Assembly (NCBI GenBank): GCA_009731375.1
Contig: BJOX01000176.1
Location: 432,345 to 469,124 of the forward strand
Reading direction: 5' to 3'
Source: Paulinella micropora
Taxonomy: Eukaryota > Cercozoa > Imbricatea > Euglyphida
DNA length: 36,780 nucleotides
This document shows, piece after piece, positions 1 to 8,462 of the stretch. The stretch's first letter is position 1, and each line of letters begins with the position of its first letter. Below the pieces are notes generated by a model. The model was given only the letters and a program-made list of their open reading frames with translations. It made no database searches and had not been told where the DNA came from. The translations under genes and the position numbers were made by a program.

Positions 1-28
1 TTATTATTATTATTATTATTATTATTAT

Positions 29-298
29 GGACACCGTGATAGCACAGTGGTCAAGTTCTACCATCTGGGCCCTGTCGCCAGTTCGATTCCCCCGTCGGTG
101 CCACCAGTATTTTCATTGAACATACCGGTCTATTTCTGGACCAGTATTTTCATTGAACATACCGGCCCGTCTGGAAGTGTTGGAACTGCCCTTGCGGGGG
201 TGTCATTAGAGCTTATCGTCAATTCTTCGTACTCCCCTCACGGGTGAGACGATGGAGGCGCATGTGCAGAAATGCATCAGCCATTGACAGAGAAGCAC

Positions 299-300
<2 letters not shown>
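29..300 (+). mobile_element. tRNA-derived SINE, copy A
   Basis: The head has a tRNA-like RNA polymerase III promoter: an A-box-like TAGCACAGTGG and a B-box-like GTTCGATTCC. The shared body ends in CATTGACAGAGAAGCACTA and runs into a (TTA)n tail at 301-378. A 30-40 bp stretch around CCAGTATTTTCATTGAACAT is present twice in this copy. The same body recurs at 381, 677, 35687, 36028 and 36663, which identifies a dispersed repeat family. I do not recognise a named family. Confidence 0.8.
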
Positions 301-371
<71 letters not shown>

Positions 372-378
372 ATTATTA
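301..378. repeat. (TTA)n tail of SINE A
   Basis: Almost pure TTA trinucleotides follow the SINE body. The same tail type follows every copy whose end is visible, so the array is probably the retroposon tail rather than an independent microsatellite. Confidence 0.85.
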
Positions 379-380
379 GT

Positions 381-618
381 GGCACCGCGATAGCCCAGTG
401 GTTAAGGTCTACCATCTGGGACCTGTCGCCAGTTTGATTCCCGTCGGTGCCAGTATTTTCAAAGCATATTTTCTTTGAAAGTATTGGACTATCTGGAAGG
501 CTTGGAGCTGCCTTGCGGGGGTGTCAGTAGAGCCTATCATCAAATCTTCGTAATCCCCTCGCGGGTGAGATAATGGAGGCACATGTGCAGAAATCATTCG
601 CCATTGACAGAGAAGTAC

Positions 619-620
<2 letters not shown>
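381..620 (+). mobile_element. tRNA-derived SINE, copy B (best tRNA-like head)
   Basis: This copy starts GGCACCG and, about 72 nt later, has CGGTGCCA, which can pair as an acceptor stem. Between them lie an A box (TAGCCCAGTGG) and a B-box-like GTTTGATTCC. It lacks the internal duplication of copy A and is more diverged. A (TTA)n tail follows at 621-660. Confidence 0.8.
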
Positions 621-664
<44 letters not shown>

Positions 665-676
665 GTTACGAGTTCT

Positions 677-911
677 CATCTGGGCCCTGTCGCCAGTTCG
701 ATTCCCGTCGGTGCCACCAGTATTTTCATTGAACATACCGGTCCGTCTGGACCAGTATTTTCATTGAACATACCGGTCCGTCTGGAAGTGTTGGAACTGC
801 CCTTGCGGGGGTGTCATTACAGCCTATCGTCAATTCTTCGTACTCCCCTCACGGGTGAGACGATGGAGGCGCATGTGCAGAAATGCATCAGCCATTGACA
901 GAGAAGCACTA
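677..911 (+). mobile_element. 5'-truncated SINE, copy C, with direct repeats
   Basis: The copy begins inside the tRNA-like head (CATCTGGGCCCTG), so the A box is missing. It is flanked on both sides by the 11-bp direct repeat TTACGAGTTCT (666-676 and 912-922). That is the expected footprint of target-primed insertion with 5' truncation, although the left repeat directly abuts the tail of copy B. Confidence 0.7.
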
Positions 912-922
912 TTACGAGTTCT

Positions 923-1107
923 TAGTTTTTTTAAAGTAATTTTGTATTTATGAAATCAGGTTATTCAACTTTCAAAATTATTTTCTTCTCAGCATCTTAA
1001 TATTTCAACTTGAAAATCGTGTAATATAAATCTACGTCTCATGCGCTTTCGAATGGCGTCAACCGCTCATCAATCCGACCTCGCGTTCCTACAAAACTAA
1101 ACGATAG
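923..1107. other. AT-rich intergenic sequence
   Basis: I see no coding frame with splice support, repeat family or RNA gene here. Confidence 0.4.
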
Positions 1108-1262
1108 CCTCCAAATCCACCAACGGACCGACTTTTCAAAAAAGACCGAGTTTTGCGTGTTGGTGGCTGGCCCGGCCTGTCTCGACGGCTCGTTGAGATT
1201 GTCCCCCTGACGGTTCCAGAAGCAAAGGTCCTTGGAGATGAAGCAAAAGAATGTCCATTCAG
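1108..1262 (+). CDS. possible internal exon, unknown
   Basis: An open frame of 51 codons plus two bases lies between a candidate AG acceptor (1106-1107) and a good donor, CATTCAG|GTACAC. The stretch V-E-I-V-P-L-T-V-P-E-A-K reads like protein. It could belong to the ankyrin gene downstream, but its phase (two bases over) does not join directly to the exon at 1681, so at least one more exon would be needed. Confidence 0.25.
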
Positions 1263-1452
1263 GTACACTAAGGATACCACTAACAACACGATGGTAGATC
1301 AGTAATATTTTTCGTTTTTGTCCAGTCCTATGCTTCCTATTTCTTTCTTTCTTCGTATCTGCATCCTCTCCATGTAATATCAATACCTTACTCCCACTTC
1401 TGTTACACCTGCGTGTCCAATCTTCCCTGTAACCTACCCATCCTTCCTTCCT

Positions 1453-1612
1453 TCCTACCTACCAACCTATACCTACCAACCCACCTACCTACCTACCTAC
1501 CTACCTACCTACCTACCTACAAACAAACAAACAAACTAACCCACCTGCCTACCCACCTGCCTAACCACATATCTTCCTGCTTACCTACTCACCCATCTAC
1601 CTATCTATCAGG
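1453..1612. repeat. (CTAC)n and related tetranucleotides
   Basis: Runs of ACCT/CTAC with degenerate flanks. ORFs through it are low-complexity only. Confidence 0.85.
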
Positions 1613-1680
1613 TAAATAGATAGATTGATAGTTGATTTTGATAGTCTAACCTAATCGCGTTTTTACGTTATGTTGCTCAG

Positions 1681-1773
1681 GTGTTCTCGTTGGATGGGTT
1701 GGGGTCGGGGGTGCACCCTCCGCCACCTCATTGGGAAGAATTGTGCCACAGCGCCCGCACTGACGATGTGCAG
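1681..1773 (+). CDS. ankyrin gene exon: first repeat, helix 1
   Basis: Acceptor TTGCTCAG| and donor GTGCAG|GTATGT. Phase is 0 at both ends. The exon encodes a Pro-rich lead-in, then W-E-E-L-C-H-S-A-R-T-D-D-V-Q, the typical opening of an ankyrin stack. Confidence 0.7.
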
Positions 1774-2140
1774 GTATGTTAATGTACATACATACATACA
1801 TACAGACATATGTACATACATAAATACATATGTACATACATACATACACATACATACATACATACATACATGCATACATGCATACATACATAAATACATA
1901 CATCATACATACATACGTACGTACATACATACATACATACAGGCATACATATATATATGTATATATATATACATAATATAATACATATGTACAATATGTA
2001 CATATATAAATGTATGTATGTATGTTTGTATGATATATATATACATATACATATATGTATGTGTGTATGTATGTATGTACATATATACATACATATATAC
2101 ATATATATATCTTTCTTTCTATCTATCTATCTATCTATCC

Positions 2141-2178
<38 letters not shown>

Positions 2179-2329
2179 ATTGCTTGCCTTTTGCTATAAA
2201 ATATTTTTTACTGTAGGCGGCGCGTGTGTTATTGGAGCAAGGCGCCATGGTTTCCTTGCTTGACTTTGCACCGCCAGGCCGCCTGCCGCCGCTGGCCCTG
2301 GCCGCACTGTACGGTAGCCTGCGGGTAGG

Positions 2330-2375
<46 letters not shown>

Positions 2376-2399
2376 CCTCCCTCCCTCCCTCCCTCTCCC

Positions 2400-2441
<42 letters not shown>

Positions 2442-2444
2442 TCC

Positions 2445-2482
<38 letters not shown>

Positions 2483-3029
2483 GTGTGTGTGTCTGATCGC
2501 CTGCCGCTGGGCCCTGATCGCGCTGTACGGCAGCCTGCAGGTACGGCCCGAACCAACAATAAGAGAGAGAGAGAGAGAGAGAGAAGAGAAGAGAAGAGAA
2601 GAGAAGAGAAGAGGAAGAGAGAGAGAGACACAGAGAGAGAGAAAGAGAATTTTTTCTTCTTCTACTTTTTCTTCTTCTTCTTCTTCTTCTTCTTCTTCTT
2701 CTTCTCCTCCTCCTCCTCCTCCTCCTCCTTCTTCGCCTCCTTCTTCTTTCTTCTTCTTCTTCTTCTCCTTCTTCTTCTTCTTCTTCTTCTTCTTCTTCTT
2801 CTTCTTCTTCTTCTTCTTCTTCTTCTTCTTCTTCTTCTTCTTCTTCTTCTTCTTCTTCTTCTTTTTTCTTCTTTCTCCTTCTCCTCCTCCTCTCCTCCTC
2901 CTTCTCCTCCTCCTCCTCCTTCTTCTTCTCCTCCTCCTCCTCCTCCTCCGCCTCCTCCTTTCGCTTCTTCTTCTTCTTCTTCTTCTTCTTCTTCTTCTTC
3001 TTCTTCTTCTTCTTCTTCTTCTTCTTCTT

Positions 3030-3062
<33 letters not shown>

Positions 3063-3091
3063 CATACTAGTCCTACCTGACTGCCTGTAGA

Positions 3092-3186
<95 letters not shown>

Positions 3187-3446
3187 CCAATCAATCAATC
3201 AACCAATCAATCAATCAACCAATCAATCAATCAACCAATCAATCAATCAATTCAACCAAACTATCTACTACTCCTTTTTCTCGTGCCAGTCCTGCCTGGC
3301 TGCCTGCTCTTGGTGACTAGGTAGGCAATCAATCAATCAACCAAACTATGTTCTCCCTCTTCTGCTTTCTTCACTCATGCTAGTCCTCCCTGACTGTCTG
3401 TGGTAGGTGGCTAGGCGGTTGTTGCGCGCAGGAGCTAACGTGGAGG

Positions 3447-3481
<35 letters not shown>

Positions 3482-3599
3482 TTCTCTCTCTCTCTCTATC
3501 TCTATCTCTCTTACTTCTCTCTCTCTCTCTCTCTCTGTTATGTGTGTAGCCCCCCCAACGCGGGGAGGGCGAGAGAACCTATCAATTTTATCTATTTCC

Positions 3600-3664
<65 letters not shown>

Positions 3665-4674
3665 TATTTTTCTCTCCTTGTGTTTGTCACAGCGGGGAGG
3701 GCGGAAGAAGCCTACACTTTACTTCGCTGTGCTGGACAGCGGGCAGGTACAGCTATCAATCTGATAAAGATAGCGATACAGATAAAGATACAGGTACAGT
3801 ACAGGTACAGATACAGATACAGATAGAGATAGAGAAAGAGATAGAGATAGAGATAGAGATAGAGATCACTCTGATTAAGACATCTACATCTATCTAACCA
3901 TCCATCCGACTATTTGTTATGTGTGTGTCTGTGTTTGTGTGCGGGTTAGGGTGTGGAGATGTGTCGTCTGCTGTTGAGTTACGGGGCAGACCCGTGCATG
4001 CGCTACTGCCTGGGCGAGACGGCATTGCACCATGCCGCCGAACAAGGTTGCTGCAGCAGTAGTAGCAGAAGTAGGGAAAGTAACTAGTGGTGGTAGCAGA
4101 AGTAGTAGTAAAGAAGCCTAAATTTGAGACGGGAGGCGAAAGCAGTGAATTTTACCAGCCTGCTTTGCTACTTTTTGAAATTACTTCTGGTACTACTTCT
4201 GGTTTCCGGGAAATCACCGCAAAAGAATTTTTTGCAGCCGTCTCCTGACCTTGTATTTGTTAGCTTGTATAGTGGGTTGTGTGGTAGCAGGTGACGTGGC
4301 CAAGTTGCAGCGGCTGCTGGCATGCGGCGCGGACGCGGGCGCGACCAATCAGCAGGGACAGACTGCACTCTGTCTGGCCCGGTCTGTCTACCTAGGATAG
4401 ATACGATAGATAGCAACCAGCTGGGACAAACTGCGCTTGTACTGCGCTCTGTTTGGCACGGACTTCGCTGCCTAGTATAGATAGGATAGAAAGGATAGAT
4501 AGGCCTCCCAGCAGGACAAACTGCGCTCTGTCTAGCCGGCTAGGACAGGACAGGATATCGATGCTCTTACCTCTCTCTGAGAGGTGTTTTAGTACGAGGG
4601 GATATGTGTGCTATCTGTGGGTTAGCTGGCGTGGGAAAGATGGTGTCGCAGATTGCTTGGTCTCTCATCCTCGC

Positions 4675-4765
<91 letters not shown>

Positions 4766-4901
4766 GTCTATCCTGTAGGTGTCGCACGTGCCTCGTCATG
4801 TGCGCGTGCTGCACGTGCTCCGCTCACTTGACGGGCCGGCCCTGCCCAGCGCGCTGCTCGAGCTGGTTGCCGATTATGACTGCCGCGCATACTCGCCTGA
4901 G
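1681..4901 (+). CDS. ankyrin-repeat protein gene, exons separated by microsatellite introns (partial)
   Basis: Seven exons join without breaking phase: 1681-1773, 2217-2324, 3407-3448, 3693-3746, 3950-4046, 4291-4385 and 4779-4901. Together they give about four ankyrin repeats. Diagnostic pieces are R-V-L-L-E-Q-G-A, R-R-L-L-R-A-G-A-N-V-E, C-R-L-L-L-S-Y-G-A-D-P followed by G-E-T-A-L-H-H-A-A-E-Q, and L-Q-R-L-L-A-C-G-A-D-A followed by G-Q-T-A-L-C-L-A-R. Ankyrin repeats are protein-binding helix-loop-helix modules, and nothing here fixes the partner. Exons are 42-123 nt, while introns of up to about 1 kb are nearly all simple repeats. Four exons have duplicated partial copies of their boundary beside them. 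The start codon is upstream and not identified; the 3' end may include exons near 5651 and 6459. The ankyrin call is firm. The exact boundaries are inference from splice signals and phase. Confidence 0.8.
1783..2178. repeat. (CATA)n, (TA)n and (TATC)n block in an intron
   Basis: Contiguous ACAT/ATAC arrays to about 2110, then TATC repeats to 2178. They occupy nearly the whole intron. Confidence 0.9.
2217..2324 (+). CDS. ankyrin gene exon: helix 2 and start of next repeat
   Basis: Acceptor ACTGTAG|GCGGCG and donor CTGCGG|GTAGGG, 36 codons in phase 0. It contains A-R-V-L-L-E-Q-G-A-M-V and L-A-L-A-A-L-Y-G-S-L-R. The last 40 nt or so plus the donor are repeated at about 2500-2540. Confidence 0.75.
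2333..2482. repeat. (TC)n with (TCCC)n
   Basis: An intronic dinucleotide tract lying between the two copies of the exon end. Confidence 0.9.
2497..2540 (+). repeat. duplicated exon 3' end with its own donor
   Basis: The sequence repeats the end of the exon at 2217-2324 (CGCTGTACGGCAGCCTGCAG then GTACGG), so a second donor is available. One extra base in the copy shifts its frame relative to the real exon. Confidence 0.7.
2562..3060. repeat. (GA)n, (AGAAG)n and long (TTC)n/(TCC)n tract
   Basis: Purine tract to about 2648, then roughly 400 bp of TTC/TCC. Long charged or Ser/Leu-only ORFs on both strands are artefacts of this tract. Confidence 0.95.
3062..3406 (+). repeat. three tandem splice-acceptor cassettes separated by (AATC)n
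   Basis: The intron end resembling CTCATGCTAGTCCTCCCTGA occurs at about 3060, 3278 and 3373. Each copy is followed by an AG, and (AATC)n runs of about 160 and 20 bp lie between them. Only the last (GTGGTAG at 3400-3406) leads into an open ankyrin exon. Confidence 0.75.
3407..3448 (+). CDS. ankyrin gene micro-exon
   Basis: Fourteen codons (V-A-R-R-L-L-R-A-G-A-N-V-E-A), phase 0 on both sides, completing the repeat begun in the previous exon. The donor is GAGGCG|GTCTCT, which is not a strong consensus. Confidence 0.7.
3449..3662. repeat. (TC)n tracts flanking a decoy acceptor
   Basis: Two CT-rich arrays (3449-3536 and 3608-3662) flank a GTGTGTAG acceptor and a partial copy of the next exon (about 3558-3580). 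Confidence 0.85.
3693..3746 (+). CDS. ankyrin gene exon: helix 1 of a repeat
   Basis: Acceptor TTTGTCACAG| and donor GGGCAG|GTACAG, 18 codons in phase 0. It encodes K-P-T-L-Y-F-A-V-L-D-S-G-Q, the T-P-L-H-x-A-type ankyrin signature in variant form. Confidence 0.7.
3950..4046 (+). CDS. ankyrin gene exon: full repeat core
   Basis: Acceptor GGGTTAG| and donor CAAG|GTTGCT, 97 nt, leaving one base to the next exon. C-R-L-L-L-S-Y-G-A-D-P and G-E-T-A-L-H-H-A-A-E-Q are textbook ankyrin. This is the clearest exon in the gene. Confidence 0.85.
4291..4385 (+). CDS. ankyrin gene exon: last clear repeat
   Basis: Acceptor GGTAGCAG|GTGACG. With the one base carried over it gives 32 codons, including L-Q-R-L-L-A-C-G-A-D-A and G-Q-T-A-L-C-L-A-R. 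The donor at 4386 (TCT|GTCTAC) restores phase 0 for the next exon. A donor at 4382 would not, so I chose 4386. The 3' end of this exon is copied twice downstream. Confidence 0.7.
4413..4555 (+). repeat. two tandem partial copies of the preceding exon's 3' end
   Basis: The segment around CAGGGACAGACTGCACTCTG in the real exon reappears as variants at about 4417-4470 and 4503-4550. Short GATAGATA runs lie between them. Both copies lose the reading frame. Confidence 0.7.
4676..4766. repeat. (TATC)n intronic array
   Basis: Near-perfect tetranucleotide repeat ending just before the acceptor of the exon at 4779. Confidence 0.95.
4779..4901 (+). CDS. ankyrin gene exon: C-terminal helical segment
   Basis: Acceptor TCCTGTAG| and donor CCTGAG|GTGTCC, 41 codons in phase 0. 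It encodes R-V-L-H-V-L-R-S-L-D-G-P and L-L-E-L-V-A-D-Y-D. This looks like a last ankyrin helix plus a capping segment. I do not recognise a further domain. Confidence 0.65.
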
Positions 4902-4912
4902 GTGTCCTTCTC

Positions 4913-4914
<2 letters not shown>

Positions 4915-4960
<46 letters not shown>

Positions 4961-5006
4961 GTCTGTCTATCTATCCATCTATCTATCCATCTATCCATCC
5001 ATCTAT
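4915..5006. repeat. (TATC)n array, left flank of the 455-bp repeat
   Basis: Tetranucleotide array with TGTC and CATC variants, abutting the dispersed repeat that starts at 5007. Confidence 0.9.
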
Positions 5007-5461
5007 CCCTGGAGACGGTCTCTGCCACTGGCAACTCAGCCTGGGGTTCAGATCTAACTATCTCCTACAATGACGATTTTGTGTCCGCCGTTAATCGCGC
5101 GCAGCGCAAGGGCTAAACAGGCAACCAACTCCTGACCATGGCTGATGAAGTCGGGGCGTGATGCAAAGGGTTGATGAAGTCGGGGTTGTAGAAGGTAACT
5201 CACAACGAGCGTGAACTCCTGAAACCTCGACTTGCGTGTGACATCATCTCCTTAGGGCACACGCTCCTGGGGAGTGTTCTAGTGTTGTCCCGTATAGTTC
5301 AAAAGGGCTCGGCTACCTTTCGGCTTGAACTGGGCACAGACACCAACCACAGCGAGACAGTGGTTGGTGTGCAGCTTGGCCGGTGCTGAAAGTTCTTGTC
5401 CGGGGGTAGTATAGGAGGCCATGGCTTTTCAAGCTAAGCCACGCCCATAGATTAAACATAT
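5007..5461 (+). mobile_element. 455-bp dispersed repeat, copy 1
   Basis: The same 455 bp occurs on the opposite strand at 31183-31637, with the same ends, no length change and only about four substitutions noticed by eye. Both copies are bounded by TATC-type microsatellite on both sides. In this orientation an open frame near the start ends N-R-A-Q-R-K-G-stop, which could be the tail of a non-LTR retrotransposon ORF followed by its 3' UTR. Identical 5' ends in the two copies argue against random truncation. The class is unknown. Confidence 0.75.
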
Positions 5462-5491
5462 CCATCCATCTATCTATCTATCCATCTATCC

Positions 5492-5554
<63 letters not shown>

Positions 5555-5587
5555 CATCCATCCATCCATCCATCCATCCATCTATCC

Positions 5588-5635
<48 letters not shown>
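5462..5635. repeat. (TATC)n with (CATC)n
   Basis: Tetranucleotide array on the right flank of the dispersed repeat. Confidence 0.95.
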
Positions 5636-5637
<2 letters not shown>

Positions 5638-5650
5638 GTCTGCTTTCTAG

Positions 5651-5815
5651 CAGGTTCTCGCCAGGTCTTGCATGCAGTCTGCGGCGCAGGACCTAGCGGC
5701 CCGGCAACAGAAACAGAAACACTGCACAATTTTTAACCGGGGAGTCTGCCAGCAAAAACCAGACAGCAAGAGCAAAAGCCCGGCCCCCACGAACCATCAG
5801 GACCAGCTCATTGTA
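5651..5815 (+). CDS. possible further exon of the ankyrin gene
   Basis: A CTAGCAG double acceptor opens a phase-0 frame compatible with the exon ending at 4901. It contains [14 protein letters not shown] followed by a Lys/Ser-rich stretch. No convincing donor is seen, and the frame runs on into a poly-C tract and a gap. The right edge given is approximate. Confidence 0.4.
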
Positions 5816-5874
5816 GCACAATGTGGCGTCGTCGTTTGCGGCTTCTGTGGTCACCACACAATCCTCCCCTTCCT

Positions 5875-5876
<2 letters not shown>

Positions 5877-5916
<40 letters not shown>

Positions 5917-5936
5917 CCCCCCCCCCNNNNNNNNNN
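5877..5936. other. poly-C tract and 10-base assembly gap
   Basis: About 50 C residues are followed by Ns at 5927-5936. The homopolymer probably caused the gap. Confidence 0.95.
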
Positions 5937-6458
5937 ATACCTACTTGAGTGCATTATTATATACATAGCATAAGAGTACATAGCGTAAGAAAGCACATCA
6001 TGACATAACCATAACGTAAACATGCCTCAACTGCCTTGGCCGTACATACATACATACATACATACATACACACACATACATACATAGATACACAATATTA
6101 ATTACATACGTACATAATGTGCATACGCAGACTGTCTGGCACAGTCTCGCGCTTCCATACTGCAATCACAGAACCCGCACTTAGTCCTTGCTCTCGAAGG
6201 TGACCCGTCTGTATTCATCATGTATTTATGTGCGTGACCCGAACCCAAGTCGTCAACTGCAATAACAACAGCCGTTGCAGCAGCAGCGGCAAATATAAAA
6301 CAATAACGTAACCAAAAGCGCAATAACTGCAAATGCGAGGCAGTAATAGCATCATCATCAACCACCGTATCAGCAGCCACCACACCAGTGACCAGAAAAG
6401 TCAACATCAACTCGACCATTGCCACAGCATCATTAACAACTTTCAACATGTCTGGCAG
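5937..6458. other. no gene seen; short (TACA)n array
   Basis: A (TACA)n run lies at about 6043-6085. The rest shows no splice-supported coding frame. Confidence 0.4.
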
Positions 6459-6586
6459 GTCGCAAGTGTGCGCTGTTGGATCGCATGGCCGGCAATGCAG
6501 CCGCCCAGCAGCAAGCAGCGTTTGCTGCACGCAACCAGCGCATCCGTGCCGCAGTGCAGCTAGCGGCTACTGCGCACCATTGGTAA
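6459..6586 (+). CDS. possible terminal exon (Ala/Gln-rich helix)
   Basis: After the acceptor GTCTGGCAG| a 42-codon frame runs to a TAA at 6584. It contains A-A-A-Q-Q-Q-A-A-F-A-A-R-N-Q-R-I-R and has helical composition. It could end the ankyrin gene, but the connecting exon phase across the gap cannot be checked. Confidence 0.35.
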
Positions 6587-7424
6587 TTCAGACTGCGGCT
6601 CAAGCAACTCTGGCAGCGACTGTTACAATAGCTCTTCAAGCAACTGTGGCACCAACTACGTCGGGAAGTCTTATGAGAGCTCGACCAGCTATGGTGGAAA
6701 TACTTACGGGAGGCTTAATATTATAGCGGCGGCTCGTCAAAACAGCTATGTCGGCAGCTGCCAGCTCTGAGCCCGCGCCCTCTTGCTCTTTCAACTTTTT
6801 ATGCAATCGCTCTTTTAATATAGAGCATGGCCACTTGCAGGGATTATCCAAGTGAGAAGTCTAAGTTTGAAGAGGATCATGGTAATGATCTGCGGCGTCG
6901 CTGCTTTCACTGGCCGGCGGGTTCCTCAGTGTCTGGTCTGCCAATGATTCAACCCTCGATCCTTTCTTTGCATAGCCATGTCATGAAGTTGGCTCAGTTT
7001 TTTTACTTTCTTTTTTTATACTCAAGGTTTTCAAGCTTTTTCTTCACTTTTTCTGTGTTGAGCCGGGGGTTTACTTGAATTATATTAGCGTTTGACACTG
7101 CAAAATTATAATATTATGTGTACCTTCTGGGCGTATCAGTGGGGTACAGTATGACTGCTTCAATCAGATAGAGTCTTCATAACCCTATCAATCACAGTAC
7201 GACACTGCCGTATGTTGAAAGTTCGACTCTGTATAGAAATAAATCATAACTCGAACTTAATATTAATAACAACTTGAAGTTTCACTGTCCAACGTACCAA
7301 CTTGAAGTTTGACTGTCCAACGTTTACATCCGTCCCACTGGCAGTCATTCTCGCCTAGCCTTCCCAAATCAGTTTGGTTTTCGAGTTCACCAACCCGACA
7401 CTATCCGTTTGATGACTGATCGTT
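6587..7424. other. AT-rich intergenic region
   Basis: I see no supported gene. A roughly 28-bp unit (CAACTTGAAGTTT..CTGTCCAACGT) occurs twice in tandem at about 7272-7321. Part of this region may be the diverged 5' half of the LTR relic that follows, but I could not align it. Confidence 0.35.
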
Positions 7425-7653
7425 GACTTGAAGCAAAAGCTTTGACAACTGCATATGTGGAGACTCACAATCTACGATCACACTCGATAGTAAGTTGCAA
7501 TCAAGTCTGCAACGAGTACGAAATTACGTAAATAAACGAAGTGAGTCTTTGCTATTTACTGTGACTGGTCACGGTATTTCACCTGCTCTCACAGAGTCAG
7601 GACTCAATGCAGCCATAGTGTTCTTAATAAGAGTTCGTTGTATCTGCCTACTT
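7425..7653 (+). mobile_element. diverged LTR relic (3' half), left part
   Basis: This stretch aligns with the 3' half of the 630-bp LTR at 13512-14141. Shared blocks include ACTCACAATCTACG, GTAAATAAACGAAGTGA, GCTATTTACTG and AATAAGAGTTCGTTG, in the same order. It stops where the Penelope-like element begins, and a matching tail (GTTGTATACAAACTCACA) resumes at 13234. It is an older, related LTR split by a nested insertion. Confidence 0.7.
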
Positions 7654-8049
7654 GACTTTAAGTTTACAGTAGTAGTAACTTTTGAAGTCAGAGGATCAGG
7701 CTGTCAACTTGGACAGCTGGTCACCTCTTGCCTTTTATTGAAAAATTAGTAACTTGAAAGTCTAACTTGCTGCTCACTTATTCAAAGTTTCTGAAGTACT
7801 TGAAAATTGTCTCGGTTGGATCAGTTTAAAATTGTTATTTGACCTGAACCGGCAGTACTTGTTTTTGACCTTTCTGGTTGTGGAAAGACTAGTTATAACG
7901 ACGTTGTGGAAAGCTAGTTATAACTGTCACACTAACTTCACGAAGGTCATTATTAAAACGAAAGTAATTGAAATATCGTTTGAGCTTGTCTATCTGTGAG
8001 CCGGTTGTAGTAAAAGGAAGGCAGGATTACTGCCATAGTAGCCTTTTAA
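7654..8049 (-). repeat. Penelope pseudo-LTR, 3' copy
   Basis: This 396-bp segment matches 12838-13225 with two substitutions and one 8-bp indel. It contains an internal tandem of about 26 bp built on GTTGTGGAAAG..CTAGTTATAAC. Confidence 0.85.
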
Positions 8050-8462
8050 AGGTACTCACGGGTGGCAAGCTATGTGTTGAGTTAAAGTTAAACTGGATAA
8101 GAATATCACGAAAGTGAAGTTGTGTAGATGCGGTTGTCTTTGTGACAAAACCTTTGTTGAATTTTTTCCCAGGTTTGGGGAGAACTTGATGACAATTGCC
8201 TTAACGATTTTTTGAAAATTGATTTCGGATAACTGCACTCAAAAAGAAGTTGATATACAGCTTGCTCTAAAACCTCATTATTTGTAGATTGAGATTGATA
8301 CATACTAAGCATACCTTTGATTGTTGCCGTTCTTACTCTGTTGTCTGTGTATGACTACAGAGGCGGAAGACGTGGGTATGGTGTTGTACCTTTGTCAATC
8401 AAAGATTGCCAATTTTGGAAATGGGGACGAGAGTGAAAGCCAAAGTGTGGCTTCTTTCCTAT

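Noticed and set aside
29-110. Functional tRNA gene at the SINE heads
   Set aside because: A and B boxes are present but the arms pair poorly and the same body follows each head, so these are SINEs.
1039-1383. 114-residue minus-strand ORF
   Set aside because: No motif, and the opposite strand of the same stretch gives a better exon-like frame with a good donor.
2226-3098. Long ORFs on both strands rich in Ser/Leu/Phe or Lys/Glu/Arg
   Set aside because: They are translations of TC, GA and TTC repeat tracts. Only the short ankyrin exon at 2217-2324 within them has support.
3095-3250. CRISPR-like array in the AATC region
   Set aside because: Spacers are absent; it is a simple tetranucleotide microsatellite in a eukaryotic intron.
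4604-4660. P-loop-like G-L-A-G-V-G-K-M
   Set aside because: It is isolated in an intron, followed by a (TATC)n array, lacks the Ser/Thr after Lys, and no flanking splice sites give a longer domain.
5145-5240. Hammerhead ribozyme in the 455-bp repeat (CTGATGA motifs)
   Set aside because: CTGATGA occurs, but the expected stem and GAAA core do not follow with correct spacing.
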